Shown here piece after piece: positions 17,051-24,577 of a DNA stretch of 64,000 nt. The stretch comes from Phycocordibacter sp964398865 (lineage in GTDB: Bacteria; Patescibacteriota; Minisyncoccia; Phycocordibacterales; Phycocordibacteraceae). The position numbers were made by a program, and so were the translations under genes. The DNA lies in assembly GCA_964398865.1 (NCBI GenBank), contig CAYNOO010000001.1:62001-126000 (forward strand), written 5' to 3'. Below the pieces are notes generated by a model. The model ran no database searches. It was not told the DNA's origin and saw only the letters and a list, made by a program, of their open reading frames with translations. Positions within the stretch are counted from its first letter, which is position 1; the number at the start of each line of letters is the position of its first letter.

Positions 17051-18151
17051 TCAGCGATTCATTGGCATCACAAGGTAGGTGAAGCCTTTTCCGGTGCCAT
17101 CAGTCATAACCATTGGCTTACCAGCCCCTGCTACAGAAAACGTGATGCTGTCGCCAGCAACCACCGAAAGGGCGTCGACTATATATTTTGCATTAAAATT
17201 TATGTCTATATCCTCCCCTTTAAGAACCGCGGGGAAGTGATCTACTGTTTCCCCAACAGAAGCATTGACTGCTCTAACGGTAAAAGTCGCCTCAGACGGC
17301 TTAAGGGAAATATGTACCTGATTAAAGGAATCAGTAAATATAGAGACCTTGCGAAAGGCACGGGTAGCGTCCTCCTTGAGACAGGTCGCCTCCACAACAT
17401 AATCACGAGGGATGATGGCGTGATAGTCAGGGAATGACCCGTCGATAGTTCGTGAAGTTATATGACCGGAATCAGATATGAATGAGCACTGATTATCCCC
17501 CACCCGTACCTCAACCTCAGTCCCTGATTCAATGGCCCGCAATATATCAGCGACATTACGTGCCGGTATTAATACCGAACCAAAAGAACTCTTTGTCTTT
17601 AGTGGTATTTTCACCTCAGCAAGACGGAAAGAATCGGTCGCAACTGCGATCAACTCCCCCTTCTCCAAACTAAGAGAGATACTTGAAAGCTCTGGCTTAA
17701 CACTAGAAGTTGATGCTGAGAATGAAACCGCTCTGAGTGCGGTAATAAACTCACGAGTTGGTAGTACCGCAGACACCCCCTCCCCCTCTTTTACGTACGG
17801 TAGTGTCGGGAACTCAGAATTATCTACAAGAGTAATAGAGGTAGTACCTCGATCTCCGTCAATAATAAGATTATTCCCTGACGTTTTGAGTATTAACTTT
17901 TGGTCCGTCAATGCCGACACCGTCTGTGAGAGTACTTGTGCTGGAATGGCTATAACACCATCTTGGATTGTTTTTGCTTTTAATACGACCTCGACACTTA
18001 AATCTAAATTGGTGGCACGAAGTACTGCCCGACCTCCTTCAACAACAATCAAAACGCACCCAAAAACCGGCAGTGAAAGACTTTTATTACTCACCTTAGC
18101 TGCAACATTCACCGCCTTCTCTAAGTTTTCTCTCAATATCTCCATTTTCAT
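17051..18151 (-). CDS. dnaN: DNA polymerase III beta sliding clamp
   Basis: The ring-shaped processivity clamp tethers replicative polymerase to DNA. The 366-residue product has three tandem clamp domains. It begins MKMEILRENLEKAVNVAAKVSNKSLSL, contains the inter-domain segments VSFSASTSSVKPELSSISLS and GSFPDYHAIIPRD, and ends with the typical clamp C-terminus KGFTYLVMPMNR. It lies 232 bases downstream of dnaA on the same strand, the conserved origin order. Confidence 0.97.
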   Translation of the reverse strand: MKMEILRENLEKAVNVAAKVSNKSLSLPVFGCVLIVVEGGRAVLRATNLDLSVEVVLKAKTIQDGVIAIPAQVLSQTVSALTDQKLILKTSGNNLIIDGDRGTTSITLVDNSEFPTLPYVKEGEGVSAVLPTREFITALRAVSFSASTSSVKPELSSISLSLEKGELIAVATDSFRLAEVKIPLKTKSSFGSVLIPARNVADILRAIESGTEVEVRVGDNQCSFISDSGHITSRTIDGSFPDYHAIIPRDYVVEATCLKEDATRAFRKVSIFTDSFNQVHISLKPSEATFTVRAVNASVGETVDHFPAVLKGEDIDINFNAKYIVDALSVVAGDSITFSVAGAGKPMVMTDGTGKGFTYLVMPMNR

Positions 18152-18383
18152 ATTTTCTTTAGTTTAAGAAGATATTCTTATTCTAATACACTGTGGACGG
18201 AGGGGGTAGCTTAAAAAGCTTTCATTTAAGCTGTATTTTATAAGTGTTTTAAAGAAAAGCTGTTTATAGCGCCACACTATTGTGTGTATAGTAACTGTTT
18301 GTATATAAGAATATTTTTTTTGAATTATTTTCCACACTTTTTCCAACAGCATTTCCAATGAGTTATTCATATCCTTTTCAACA
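18152..18383 (-). other. AT-rich dnaA-dnaN spacer with DnaA-box-like sites
   Basis: This 232-base spacer is visibly AT-rich. It contains TTTTCCACA (18328-18336), one mismatch from the DnaA box TTATCCACA, and weaker matches near 18190 and 18282. A 68-residue frame within it looks random. It may be part of the replication origin or only the dnaN leader. Confidence 0.4.
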
Positions 18384-19730
18384 TTATTTCAACATACCCC
18401 GTATCTCCTCGATCTGTGTTTTCAAATCACCATCACTCAGTATTCCTCCGCGGACTTTTTCACACGCATGTATGACGGTGGTGTGATCTCTTCCCCCGAA
18501 CACAGTTCCAATAGCCGGGTATGAAAGGTGGAAGTCCTCGCGCAAGATGTACATCATTATTTGTCTTGGGCGAACAACCTCACGACGACGAGTTTTTGCA
18601 TACATACTCGCTTCGTCAATATTATAGAACTCAGCAATCCGTGAAATCACATGTTTTACTGACACTACCCGTTTAGGGCGCGCCGTTGTCTTTATGAGGT
18701 CTTTTATCTGCTCTTCCGAAAGCGTTCCTTTTAGTTGTATCTGACAAAGAATCGTATTCAACATCCCCTCTATCTCGCGAATATTTCCTGGAACCGCCAT
18801 AGAAAGATTTTCAATGGTAATGTCCGACAAGGTTAGATTCATCGATTGCGCCTTCGTCTTGATAATAGCCATACGCGACTCGTGGTCAGGTTCGTTTATG
18901 GCAACCGCCATACCAGCGACGAAACGAGATTTCAAGCGCTCGGTGATGTCTGGGATGAGGTTTGGGTGCCGATCAGAGGAGCAGACAATCTGTTTGTTGG
19001 CGTCGTGGAGTGTATTGAAGAGATGAAAAAATTCCTCTTGGATAGTTCCTTTTTTAGAGAAAAATTGTATGTCGTCGATAATAAGCACATCATACGAGCG
19101 GTATTTTTCTTTGAATGATGGAATACTGCGGTTGTTGATGGCATTCATGAACTCAAATCCAAATCTTTCAGCGGTAAGATAAAAAACTTTCTTCGAGGGG
19201 TAGGTTTTTTTTATCTGATTCCCCACCGCTTGGGTGAGGTGAGTTTTCCCTCGACCAGTTTCGCCGTATACGAAGAGTGGATTGTAGGCGATGCCGGGAT
19301 TTTTAACTACCACTTGCCCCGCGGTGAACGCGAGCTCATTAAAAGGTCCTACGACGAAGGTATCGAACGTATAGCGTGGGTTCAGGTTGTCGGAACGATT
19401 GATGTAATAGTCGGAAAGCGGTAGCTCTGATTCAGGTCGTGTTTCAACTACAACTTTCTCAGGCGTTCTTTTAGGGCTTTCTTTCGAAACGATGTATTCA
19501 ACGCCACGAAGTGTATCTACGAAGCCGCGGATGGTTTTTAAGACAAGCTTGCCAAAACGTTCAGAAATCCACTCTTTCGTTAATTGATTGGGAACGCCTA
19601 CAAAAACGACCCCGTCTTCTATGCGCACGATATGGGTTTCCCCGAACCACATCTTGAAACTCGCTGGGGATATTGAAAGCTCTATGTTAGTTAGTGTATT
19701 TTCCCAGAGTTGCTTCGTGTCGAGTTCCAT
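18384..19730 (-). CDS. dnaA: Chromosomal replication initiator protein DnaA
   Basis: DnaA binds DnaA boxes and melts the origin. Domain I begins ELDTKQLWENTL. The AAA+ domain III has Walker A GETGRGKTHL, Walker B LIIDDIQFF and the sensor segment RLKSRF. Domain IV carries the DNA-binding signature GTVFGGRDHTTVIHACEKV near the C-terminus. A 13-residue upstream extension is possible, but the ATG at 19730 fits the family start and follows a TATAAT (19743-19748) by 12 bases. It diverges from rpmH and precedes dnaN. Confidence 0.97.
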   Translation of the reverse strand: MELDTKQLWENTLTNIELSISPASFKMWFGETHIVRIEDGVVFVGVPNQLTKEWISERFGKLVLKTIRGFVDTLRGVEYIVSKESPKRTPEKVVVETRPESELPLSDYYINRSDNLNPRYTFDTFVVGPFNELAFTAGQVVVKNPGIAYNPLFVYGETGRGKTHLTQAVGNQIKKTYPSKKVFYLTAERFGFEFMNAINNRSIPSFKEKYRSYDVLIIDDIQFFSKKGTIQEEFFHLFNTLHDANKQIVCSSDRHPNLIPDITERLKSRFVAGMAVAINEPDHESRMAIIKTKAQSMNLTLSDITIENLSMAVPGNIREIEGMLNTILCQIQLKGTLSEEQIKDLIKTTARPKRVVSVKHVISRIAEFYNIDEASMYAKTRRREVVRPRQIMMYILREDFHLSYPAIGTVFGGRDHTTVIHACEKVRGGILSDGDLKTQIEEIRGMLK

Positions 19731-19834
19731 GTAAGTTCGGTCATTATACCCGTGTGGAGAAAACAGCAAACTTGCGGAAAAGACTCCTCCGTGTTAATAA
19801 ACTGTGAGATACTTGTGTATAACATTTCACACGC
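19731..19834. other. dnaA-rpmH divergent spacer, candidate oriC
   Basis: The 104-base spacer contains DnaA-box-like nonamers: TGTGGAGAA at 19753-19761 and TGTGTATAA at 19814-19822 (one mismatch each from TGTGGATAA), and TGTTAATAA at 19792-19800 (two mismatches). It also holds the dnaA -10 box. The flanking gene order rpmH-dnaA-dnaN is the commonest bacterial origin context. The spacer is short and no AT-rich unwinding element is obvious, so the true origin might extend into the dnaA-dnaN gap. Confidence 0.45.
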
Positions 19835-19969
19835 ATGAAAAGAACATACCAGCCGAAAAAAAGAAAGCGTAAGACAACACACGGATTTCTAGTCCGAACA
19901 GCCACTACTGCCGGTAGGAAGGTTTTGAAAAAACGACGTCGTAAAGGACGCGCAAAGCTTACGGTTTAG
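19835..19969 (+). CDS. rpmH: 50S ribosomal protein L34
   Basis: A 44-residue, extremely basic protein beginning MKRTYQPKKRKRKTTHGFL and ending KKRRRKGRAKLTV, the invariant L34 pattern. It is a structural protein of the large ribosomal subunit. Its place next to dnaA and before rnpA, yidC and jag is the conserved bacterial cluster. The frame is too short for a 60-residue cutoff but is unmistakable. Confidence 0.97.
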   Translation: MKRTYQPKKRKRKTTHGFLVRTATTAGRKVLKKRRRKGRAKLTV

Positions 19970-19997
19970 TGAGTAGGGGCTAGTGATTAGGGTTTAG
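19970..19997 (-). repeat. Degenerate heptad array, four units
   Basis: On the minus strand this reads as four consecutive 7-bp units: CTAAACC, CTAATCA, CTAGCCC, CTACTCA. It begins immediately after the rpmH stop codon and is inverted relative to the array at 20019-20053. Confidence 0.7.
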
Positions 19998-20018
19998 AAA
20001 AACTCTTGAAATGCTCCC

Positions 20019-20053
20019 CTAAACGCTAAACACTGGCCCCTAACCACTGATTC
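20019..20053 (+). repeat. Degenerate heptad array, five units, abutting rnpA start
   Basis: Five 7-bp units in phase: CTAAACG, CTAAACA, CTGGCCC, CTAACCA, CTGATTC. The array ends three bases before the rnpA ATG at 20057 and is an inverted partner of 19970-19997. Confidence 0.7.
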
Positions 20054-20056
20054 ACC

Positions 20057-20368
20057 ATGCTTGCAAAAGAAGAACGCGTTTCGCGTCTTGATTTCGCAAA
20101 ACGCCCCACAGCGGTAGTTCGTTTTATATACGGCTCTATAAAAGGTTTTTCTGGCACTCCGAGTGGCGCGGTCGTCATTTCGAAGAAAACCTGCCCTACA
20201 GCGCCAGAAAGAAATAAGATACGACGAAGAATATACAGCATCATTCGTCCCCTCATTCGCTCCGGCGCACTCACTAAGCCAGTGATTGTCTATCCTAACA
20301 AAGCAGCTACGATAGCCCGGTTTCAAGATCTAAAACAAGAACTTGAAAAATGCTTAGCGAAAACGTGA
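20057..20368 (+). CDS. rnpA: Ribonuclease P protein component
   Basis: This basic protein helps the RNase P RNA bind pre-tRNA and cut the 5' leader. The RNR motif is visible in VVISKKTCPTAPERNKIRRRIYSIIRP, where ERNKIRRR is the family signature. At 103 residues it is normal. It follows rpmH in the conserved rpmH-rnpA-yidC-jag order. Heptad repeat arrays lie on both sides, one ending three bases before the start codon and one starting eight bases after the stop. Confidence 0.93.
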   Translation: MLAKEERVSRLDFAKRPTAVVRFIYGSIKGFSGTPSGAVVISKKTCPTAPERNKIRRRIYSIIRPLIRSGALTKPVIVYPNKAATIARFQDLKQELEKCLAKT

Positions 20369-20376
20369 TCGATTTC

Positions 20377-20411
20377 CCTTAAACGCCAATCACTAGCCCA
20401 TAGCCCCCCAC
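20377..20411 (+). repeat. Degenerate heptad array downstream of rnpA
   Basis: Five 7-bp units in phase (CCTTAAA, CGCCAAT, CACTAGC, CCATAGC, CCCCCAC). The units share the CACTAGC/CTAGTG core with the array upstream of rnpA. It lies between the rnpA stop and yidC. Confidence 0.6.
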
Positions 20412-20431
20412 TCGCGCTAGAATGCGTGGAA

Positions 20432-21169
20432 ATGGCATCTTTTTTTCACACAGCAATCTACCAGCCAATCTATAACGCGCTCGCCTTCATCATCGGCGTT
20501 GTTCCCGGAGGAGATGTGGGTATTGCTATCGTCATAATCACGCTTCTCGTTCGTCTCGTACTCTTCCCTCTCTCGCTTAGTGCAATAAAGACTCAGATTT
20601 CGATGCGCGCTATCGATCCGGAACTGAAAACTCTTCGAGAAAAACTGAAAGATAACAAAGAGGAACTTGCTCGCCAAACCATGGCGCTTTTCAAAGAAAA
20701 CAACATTAATCCATTTGCGAGCTTTCTGTTGATATTGGTGCAGCTGCCTATAATCATCGGACTTTACCTAGTGCTCCAGCATGAAAGCAAGATAGTAGCA
20801 TTTGACCCGAGCGTGCTCTATTCTTTCGTTCACGCCCCGGAGCAAGCATCACTCCTTTTCCTGGGGTTTGTTGATCTCACGGGGAAAAGCATTGTGCTTG
20901 CGGGCATCGTAGCGATTACGCAATTTATCTATGCACGGCTCATGACTCCTCCAACAGCAGGCAGCTCCTCGAAATCCAAGCAACCACCCTCTTTCCAAGA
21001 TGACTTGGCAAAGAGCATGAATCTTCAAATGCGATACGTCTTCCCTCTCGTTATCGGGGTAGTCGCCTACGCCGCCTCTTCAGCGATCGCACTCTACTTC
21101 CTTATAGGCAATCTTTTCAGCATCGGACAAGAGTTAGCAATACGACGCATGCATCATGGAAAAAGATAA
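20432..21169 (+). CDS. yidC: Membrane protein insertase YidC/Oxa1 family
   Basis: YidC inserts proteins into the cytoplasmic membrane, alone or with SecYEG. Five hydrophobic segments are visible. The first surrounds GGDVGIAIVIITLLVRLVLFPLSL, whose Arg is the conserved groove residue. Then come NPFASFLLILVQLPIIIGLYLVL, a pair near 145-180, and a final IALYFLIGNLFSIGQELAI. The short form lacks the large Gram-negative periplasmic domain. A GTG at 20426 is an alternative start, but TAGAAT at 20418-20423 sits eight bases before the ATG at 20432. It overlaps jag by 14 bases. Confidence 0.93.
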   Translation: MASFFHTAIYQPIYNALAFIIGVVPGGDVGIAIVIITLLVRLVLFPLSLSAIKTQISMRAIDPELKTLREKLKDNKEELARQTMALFKENNINPFASFLLILVQLPIIIGLYLVLQHESKIVAFDPSVLYSFVHAPEQASLLFLGFVDLTGKSIVLAGIVAITQFIYARLMTPPTAGSSSKSKQPPSFQDDLAKSMNLQMRYVFPLVIGVVAYAASSAIALYFLIGNLFSIGQELAIRRMHHGKR

Positions 21170-21632
21170 AGTCATTGGCACAATCAAAGAATTGATTAGC
21201 AAAATGGGTCTCGCACTCAAGGATGTCCAGGTATCTGAAGTCGCCGGGCATACACTCTTCACGCTTCTCTCTGAAGATTCAGGCGCTCTTATTGGAGCCG
21301 GAGGAGATACGCTTCACGCCTTGAACCATATAGTGAAAAAATCGCTCGAAGACTATGCGGAGGGAGATGAGCCGTTTCGCTTCGTCATTGACGTCAATGG
21401 GTACCATCTGAAGCACATCAAGATGCTTGAAGCGCAGGCGCACATGCTTGCTGAGCGCGCTCGCACGTTCAAATACGACATCGACATGAGTCCGATGAGC
21501 CCATATGACCGAATGATCGTGCACGCATCGCTTCAAGGATCACCAGAGGTGAAAACAGAATCAGAGGGCGAAGGAAAACTTCGCCACATCGTCATTCGCT
21601 ACAAAGGAGAAGGTACTTCTACGCAAGCGTAA
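21156..21632 (+). CDS. jag: Jag/KhpB-type RNA-binding protein (KH plus R3H)
   Basis: A single-stranded RNA-binding protein linked in other bacteria to cell elongation and envelope synthesis. The KH domain includes LIGAGGDTLHALNHIVKKSL (residues 46-65). The C-terminal part has the R3H region near AQAHMLAERARTF and the invariant SPYDRMIVHASLQ. The 158-residue product lacks the N-terminal Jag-N domain. It overlaps the end of yidC, as is usual for this pair. Confidence 0.9.
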   Translation: MEKDKVIGTIKELISKMGLALKDVQVSEVAGHTLFTLLSEDSGALIGAGGDTLHALNHIVKKSLEDYAEGDEPFRFVIDVNGYHLKHIKMLEAQAHMLAERARTFKYDIDMSPMSPYDRMIVHASLQGSPEVKTESEGEGKLRHIVIRYKGEGTSTQA

Positions 21633-21640
21633 TTCCCCAT

Positions 21641-22855
21641 TTATTCATCGCGAGTTAAGTCGAGCGACCATAAGGTCAGGTCGTTCTTGTTGATGAATAT
21701 CGCATAGCGTTGGTCTGGAGAGATGCTCACACTGGTTACATCAATTGGAATGCCGGCTATTTCTTGGAAGTTCCCCAGCGAATGCGCAGTGCCTTCAAAT
21801 GGACGGATAAGCCAGGCTGAATCATTCAGGCGAATTTTCCCCAGCATCCAATCGTCTGGAAGTGATGCGGTTGCATCTATAGAGTCTGATATTCCACAGA
21901 AAACAGTAGGATTAGCTTCTGAAACCCACGCGCATTTGGTAGCGAGTGTTTGAAGTGGTGCGAGGTAATTTTGCCCTGTTTGGATGTCGAGCATTGCCAA
22001 GACGGCACGATTGCCGGCTCCACTGCTGTAGAGCACGTAGCGCCCCGTTGGGCTCGGCATCGAAAGAAGCCCCGGAATTTCACCGAGCACCTTTATCAAA
22101 CTTCCATCAGCTTTGATTTCATATAAAAATCCAGGGATCCCTGATGATGGGGCGCTTTCTATGAAAAAATGCGTGCCACCCGCAAGCGGCACCCATGAAC
22201 GGATTGGAGAGAGTAGTATAGTTCGCGGCTTGTCGCCATTAGGTTGTGCAAGCTCAATCTGCGATCCTCCAGCTACTTCAGTTACGGTGAGCAGAGTGAG
22301 CCCACTTGACGCGACCGCAACGCGTGCGAACCCTTTCAATGGTGACGTATTCAGCGATTGTTGAGAGGTTGTCGCATTCAAGACTGCAAATGCATTCGAG
22401 ATGGTTTGAGAGTCTGGCAGCGTACGCAAGATTAAGCTCGAATCATTTATTACGACGAGATCTTGTATCAGAGGAATCGTAGTATTGGATAGGCGCGTTT
22501 CCGCGTATGAATCAACTGGCGTTTCAAAGATGTGACCCGTCGTTCTTTCCATAAAACGGATACGTGAAGAAGTTGTTGTAGCGGGAGATGCAAACCATGC
22601 TCCCGCCGTGGGACGGTTACTCACTTGACGGAGTCGCGCGGTCACCTTTTGTGCTGTCTCTGCACCCGTTTCCCCAGGAGTTTGATTGTTGTTGGAAGGG
22701 GTGCGGCTACCAAAAGGGAAAAAAGCACTGAAAAAATCTTTTGATAGTACGTCCCCGTTACCAGGTGTTTTTTGAGAAACGAAAAAAAAGTATCCAGCAG
22801 CGAGCAGCGCGACTATTAGAAGCGCCAGTCCAGAAATTATGAGTGTGCGCCGCAT
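21641..22855 (-). CDS. Membrane-anchored beta-propeller-like protein, secretion cluster
   Basis: A 404-residue protein with one N-terminal transmembrane helix (MRRTLIISGLALLIVALLAAGYFFFV) and a Thr/Pro/Gly linker. The extracellular part has repeated beta-rich segments typical of TolB/WD-like propellers, such as PSPTGRYVLYSS and SISPDQRYAIFINK. The 'SP.G.Y..Y' turns recur. It is the last gene of the minus-strand secretion/pilus operon, four bases after the pilin-like gene. The upstream in-frame start at 22915 would overlap that gene, so 22855 is preferred. The function is unknown. Confidence 0.6.
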   Translation of the reverse strand: MRRTLIISGLALLIVALLAAGYFFFVSQKTPGNGDVLSKDFFSAFFPFGSRTPSNNNQTPGETGAETAQKVTARLRQVSNRPTAGAWFASPATTTSSRIRFMERTTGHIFETPVDSYAETRLSNTTIPLIQDLVVINDSSLILRTLPDSQTISNAFAVLNATTSQQSLNTSPLKGFARVAVASSGLTLLTVTEVAGGSQIELAQPNGDKPRTILLSPIRSWVPLAGGTHFFIESAPSSGIPGFLYEIKADGSLIKVLGEIPGLLSMPSPTGRYVLYSSGAGNRAVLAMLDIQTGQNYLAPLQTLATKCAWVSEANPTVFCGISDSIDATASLPDDWMLGKIRLNDSAWLIRPFEGTAHSLGNFQEIAGIPIDVTSVSISPDQRYAIFINKNDLTLWSLDLTRDE

Positions 22856-22859
22856 AATT

Positions 22860-23510
22860 TTAATGAGAAGCAGTCGATGCTGGGCAGCTTTGAACAGCCT
22901 CCCCAATCCCGGCACACCCGTTTGTTCCGGGCGCTAAAAACTTATTATCAATTCGGCACGTCAAAGTACATCCTGCTTTTAAAGTTCCCGTGTACGGCAA
23001 TAAGTCAGTACCGCTCGGTAGCGTATTAGCGCCTGCAGCACCCAGACCTCCTGTGGCAATACTACTACCCAAAGGGACTGTTACGTTTGAACCGCTTCCC
23101 CCCAAGGCACTTAAGTCATCAGTGAGTGCCTTTAGATTGAGTATATTTGGATTAATGACGTTCAGTATGATATATGACAATAAAAGCAAAATGAGTCCGA
23201 ACGCTGCGCCTTGGATGCCTTCCACGGCACTCTGCTTTTTCCCAATGACGTCAGAGGTCATGTATTTCAAACCTTCGAACGTGATCATCACGACCCCAAG
23301 AATAGCCGCAATGCCAATGGAGAGCGTGAATACTGCATTTAGGTAGTCAGTAAGCGAGGTGCTTGCATTAACCGCGCTGCCAGTAGGAAGTGGTATGGAA
23401 ACAATCGGCTGAAATTGAAATTGCCCAGGAGCGTCCGCAGCATGGGCAAGATGCGCCCCACCGACGATGCTGGCAGTAAGTAAGATCAGAATGATGAGAG
23501 CTCGGCGCAT
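22860..23510 (-). CDS. TrbC/VirB2-like pilin-type membrane protein
   Basis: A protein of about 216 residues starting with a signal peptide (MRRALIILILLTASIVGGAHLAHA). Two hydrophobic helices follow, near residues 55-80 (LNAVFTLSIGIAAILGVVMITFEG) and 95-120 (GIQGAAFGLILLLLSYIILNVI), as in VirB2/TrbC pilins. A Gly/Ser-rich, Cys-containing C-terminal tail (GCTLTCRIDNK, NGCAG) is an extension beyond classical VirB2. It lies within the VirB4/PrgI/VirB6 operon. A pilus subunit role is inferred from topology and context. Confidence 0.65.
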   Translation of the reverse strand: MRRALIILILLTASIVGGAHLAHAADAPGQFQFQPIVSIPLPTGSAVNASTSLTDYLNAVFTLSIGIAAILGVVMITFEGLKYMTSDVIGKKQSAVEGIQGAAFGLILLLLSYIILNVINPNILNLKALTDDLSALGGSGSNVTVPLGSSIATGGLGAAGANTLPSGTDLLPYTGTLKAGCTLTCRIDNKFLAPGTNGCAGIGEAVQSCPASTASH

Positions 23511-23511
23511 A

Positions 23512-24483
23512 TCAAAATGTAAGTTGGAATGAAGCATCGGCATGCTCTAAGAATTTTTTTGCACTTTCAAACGAAACACTCACTGCGTGTGTACCGCTTC
23601 CGCCTCCGACTTTCCTGAACGTAGCCGCACGAGGTTTCAGAGGGTCCACCGCAAAGGGTATGGTATCAAGATTCCACGTAAACGACACATCATTCAGATC
23701 ACTTGCGAACATCGGATACGCAATGAATGAGACTTCTTCGTCTACAAACGGAAACAGCCCCGTGAGCGCTCGGTCAAAACGCATTCCAAGAAGAGGCGCG
23801 TTTTCGTAAATGATGACGGAAGGAGTCTGCGGTTCTATGCGCACGGAGTTTTCTGCAACAATAGTACCGTCTCGCGTGCCCGCGACAACAGAGACATTGA
23901 ATGCTGTCGCAAAACGCGGTGGTGTCATAGTTATGCTCGACTTTCCATACCCAGATTGTTTTTGTGTATACACACCATCTATTTTCCACGAATACACGAG
24001 AGAGTTCGCGGAAACTTCGTTGCCATTTGTAGTAAGGTGTGGAATCGCCATAATTCTGACCGTGCTTTGCCCGCTCGGAAGAGGGCGCCCTATATATAAA
24101 GGTGGTGTATACGTAACCCCTTCCCAAACTATATCGACTGATGCTGGGCGGATGATTGCGACAGCATCCCCTCTCGGGACACCGTTTTCAATCGCAACGA
24201 CACGAATTGTTTGTGCAGCCCCCAAGGTCCCTGCAGTAATCGAAATCGACGTGTGATCGACCCCTTGGTCAACGGTGGCGCCATTTACCAACCACATATA
24301 GGCAGTGGTGCCTGTCTCTTGTGCCGGGTCTGAGACGGTGAGCGTTACCGTGTTGCCGGGCACAGGATGTTCAGGGCTCACGCCTATTTCCAATACGGAT
24401 CCAAAACTAGGTAAAAGTGCAGCCGCTGCAAAAGACGGTGCAATCAAGAGAGCACATACGACAATAATCGCTTTCTGGAGCAT
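23512..24483 (-). CDS. Secreted Ig-like domain protein, secretion cluster
   Basis: A 323-residue protein with a clear signal peptide (MLQKAIIVVCALLIAPSFAAA) and no later transmembrane helix. Its body has beta-sandwich rhythm with PKD/Ig-like turns, for example PGNTVTLTVSDPAQ, TAYMWLVNG, LVYSWKIDG and VSFTWNLD. These look like two or three tandem domains. It sits one base before the pilin-like gene. A role as an extracytoplasmic scaffold or adhesin of the pilus-like machine is an inference from position. Confidence 0.6.
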   Translation of the reverse strand: MLQKAIIVVCALLIAPSFAAAALLPSFGSVLEIGVSPEHPVPGNTVTLTVSDPAQETGTTAYMWLVNGATVDQGVDHTSISITAGTLGAAQTIRVVAIENGVPRGDAVAIIRPASVDIVWEGVTYTPPLYIGRPLPSGQSTVRIMAIPHLTTNGNEVSANSLVYSWKIDGVYTQKQSGYGKSSITMTPPRFATAFNVSVVAGTRDGTIVAENSVRIEPQTPSVIIYENAPLLGMRFDRALTGLFPFVDEEVSFIAYPMFASDLNDVSFTWNLDTIPFAVDPLKPRAATFRKVGGGSGTHAVSVSFESAKKFLEHADASFQLTF

Positions 24484-24577
24484 AGTACAAGGCTCATTAT
24501 ACGGGCGAGGATGCGGTTTCGAGCTCCCACTTTAGATTCTAGGGGAAATCACCCTTATGTAGAGACTTCGACCTATT

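Noticed and set aside
18164..18370. 68-residue minus-strand frame in the dnaA-dnaN gap
   Set aside because: Composition follows the AT-rich DNA, no start signals are present, and the region fits a regulatory or origin spacer.
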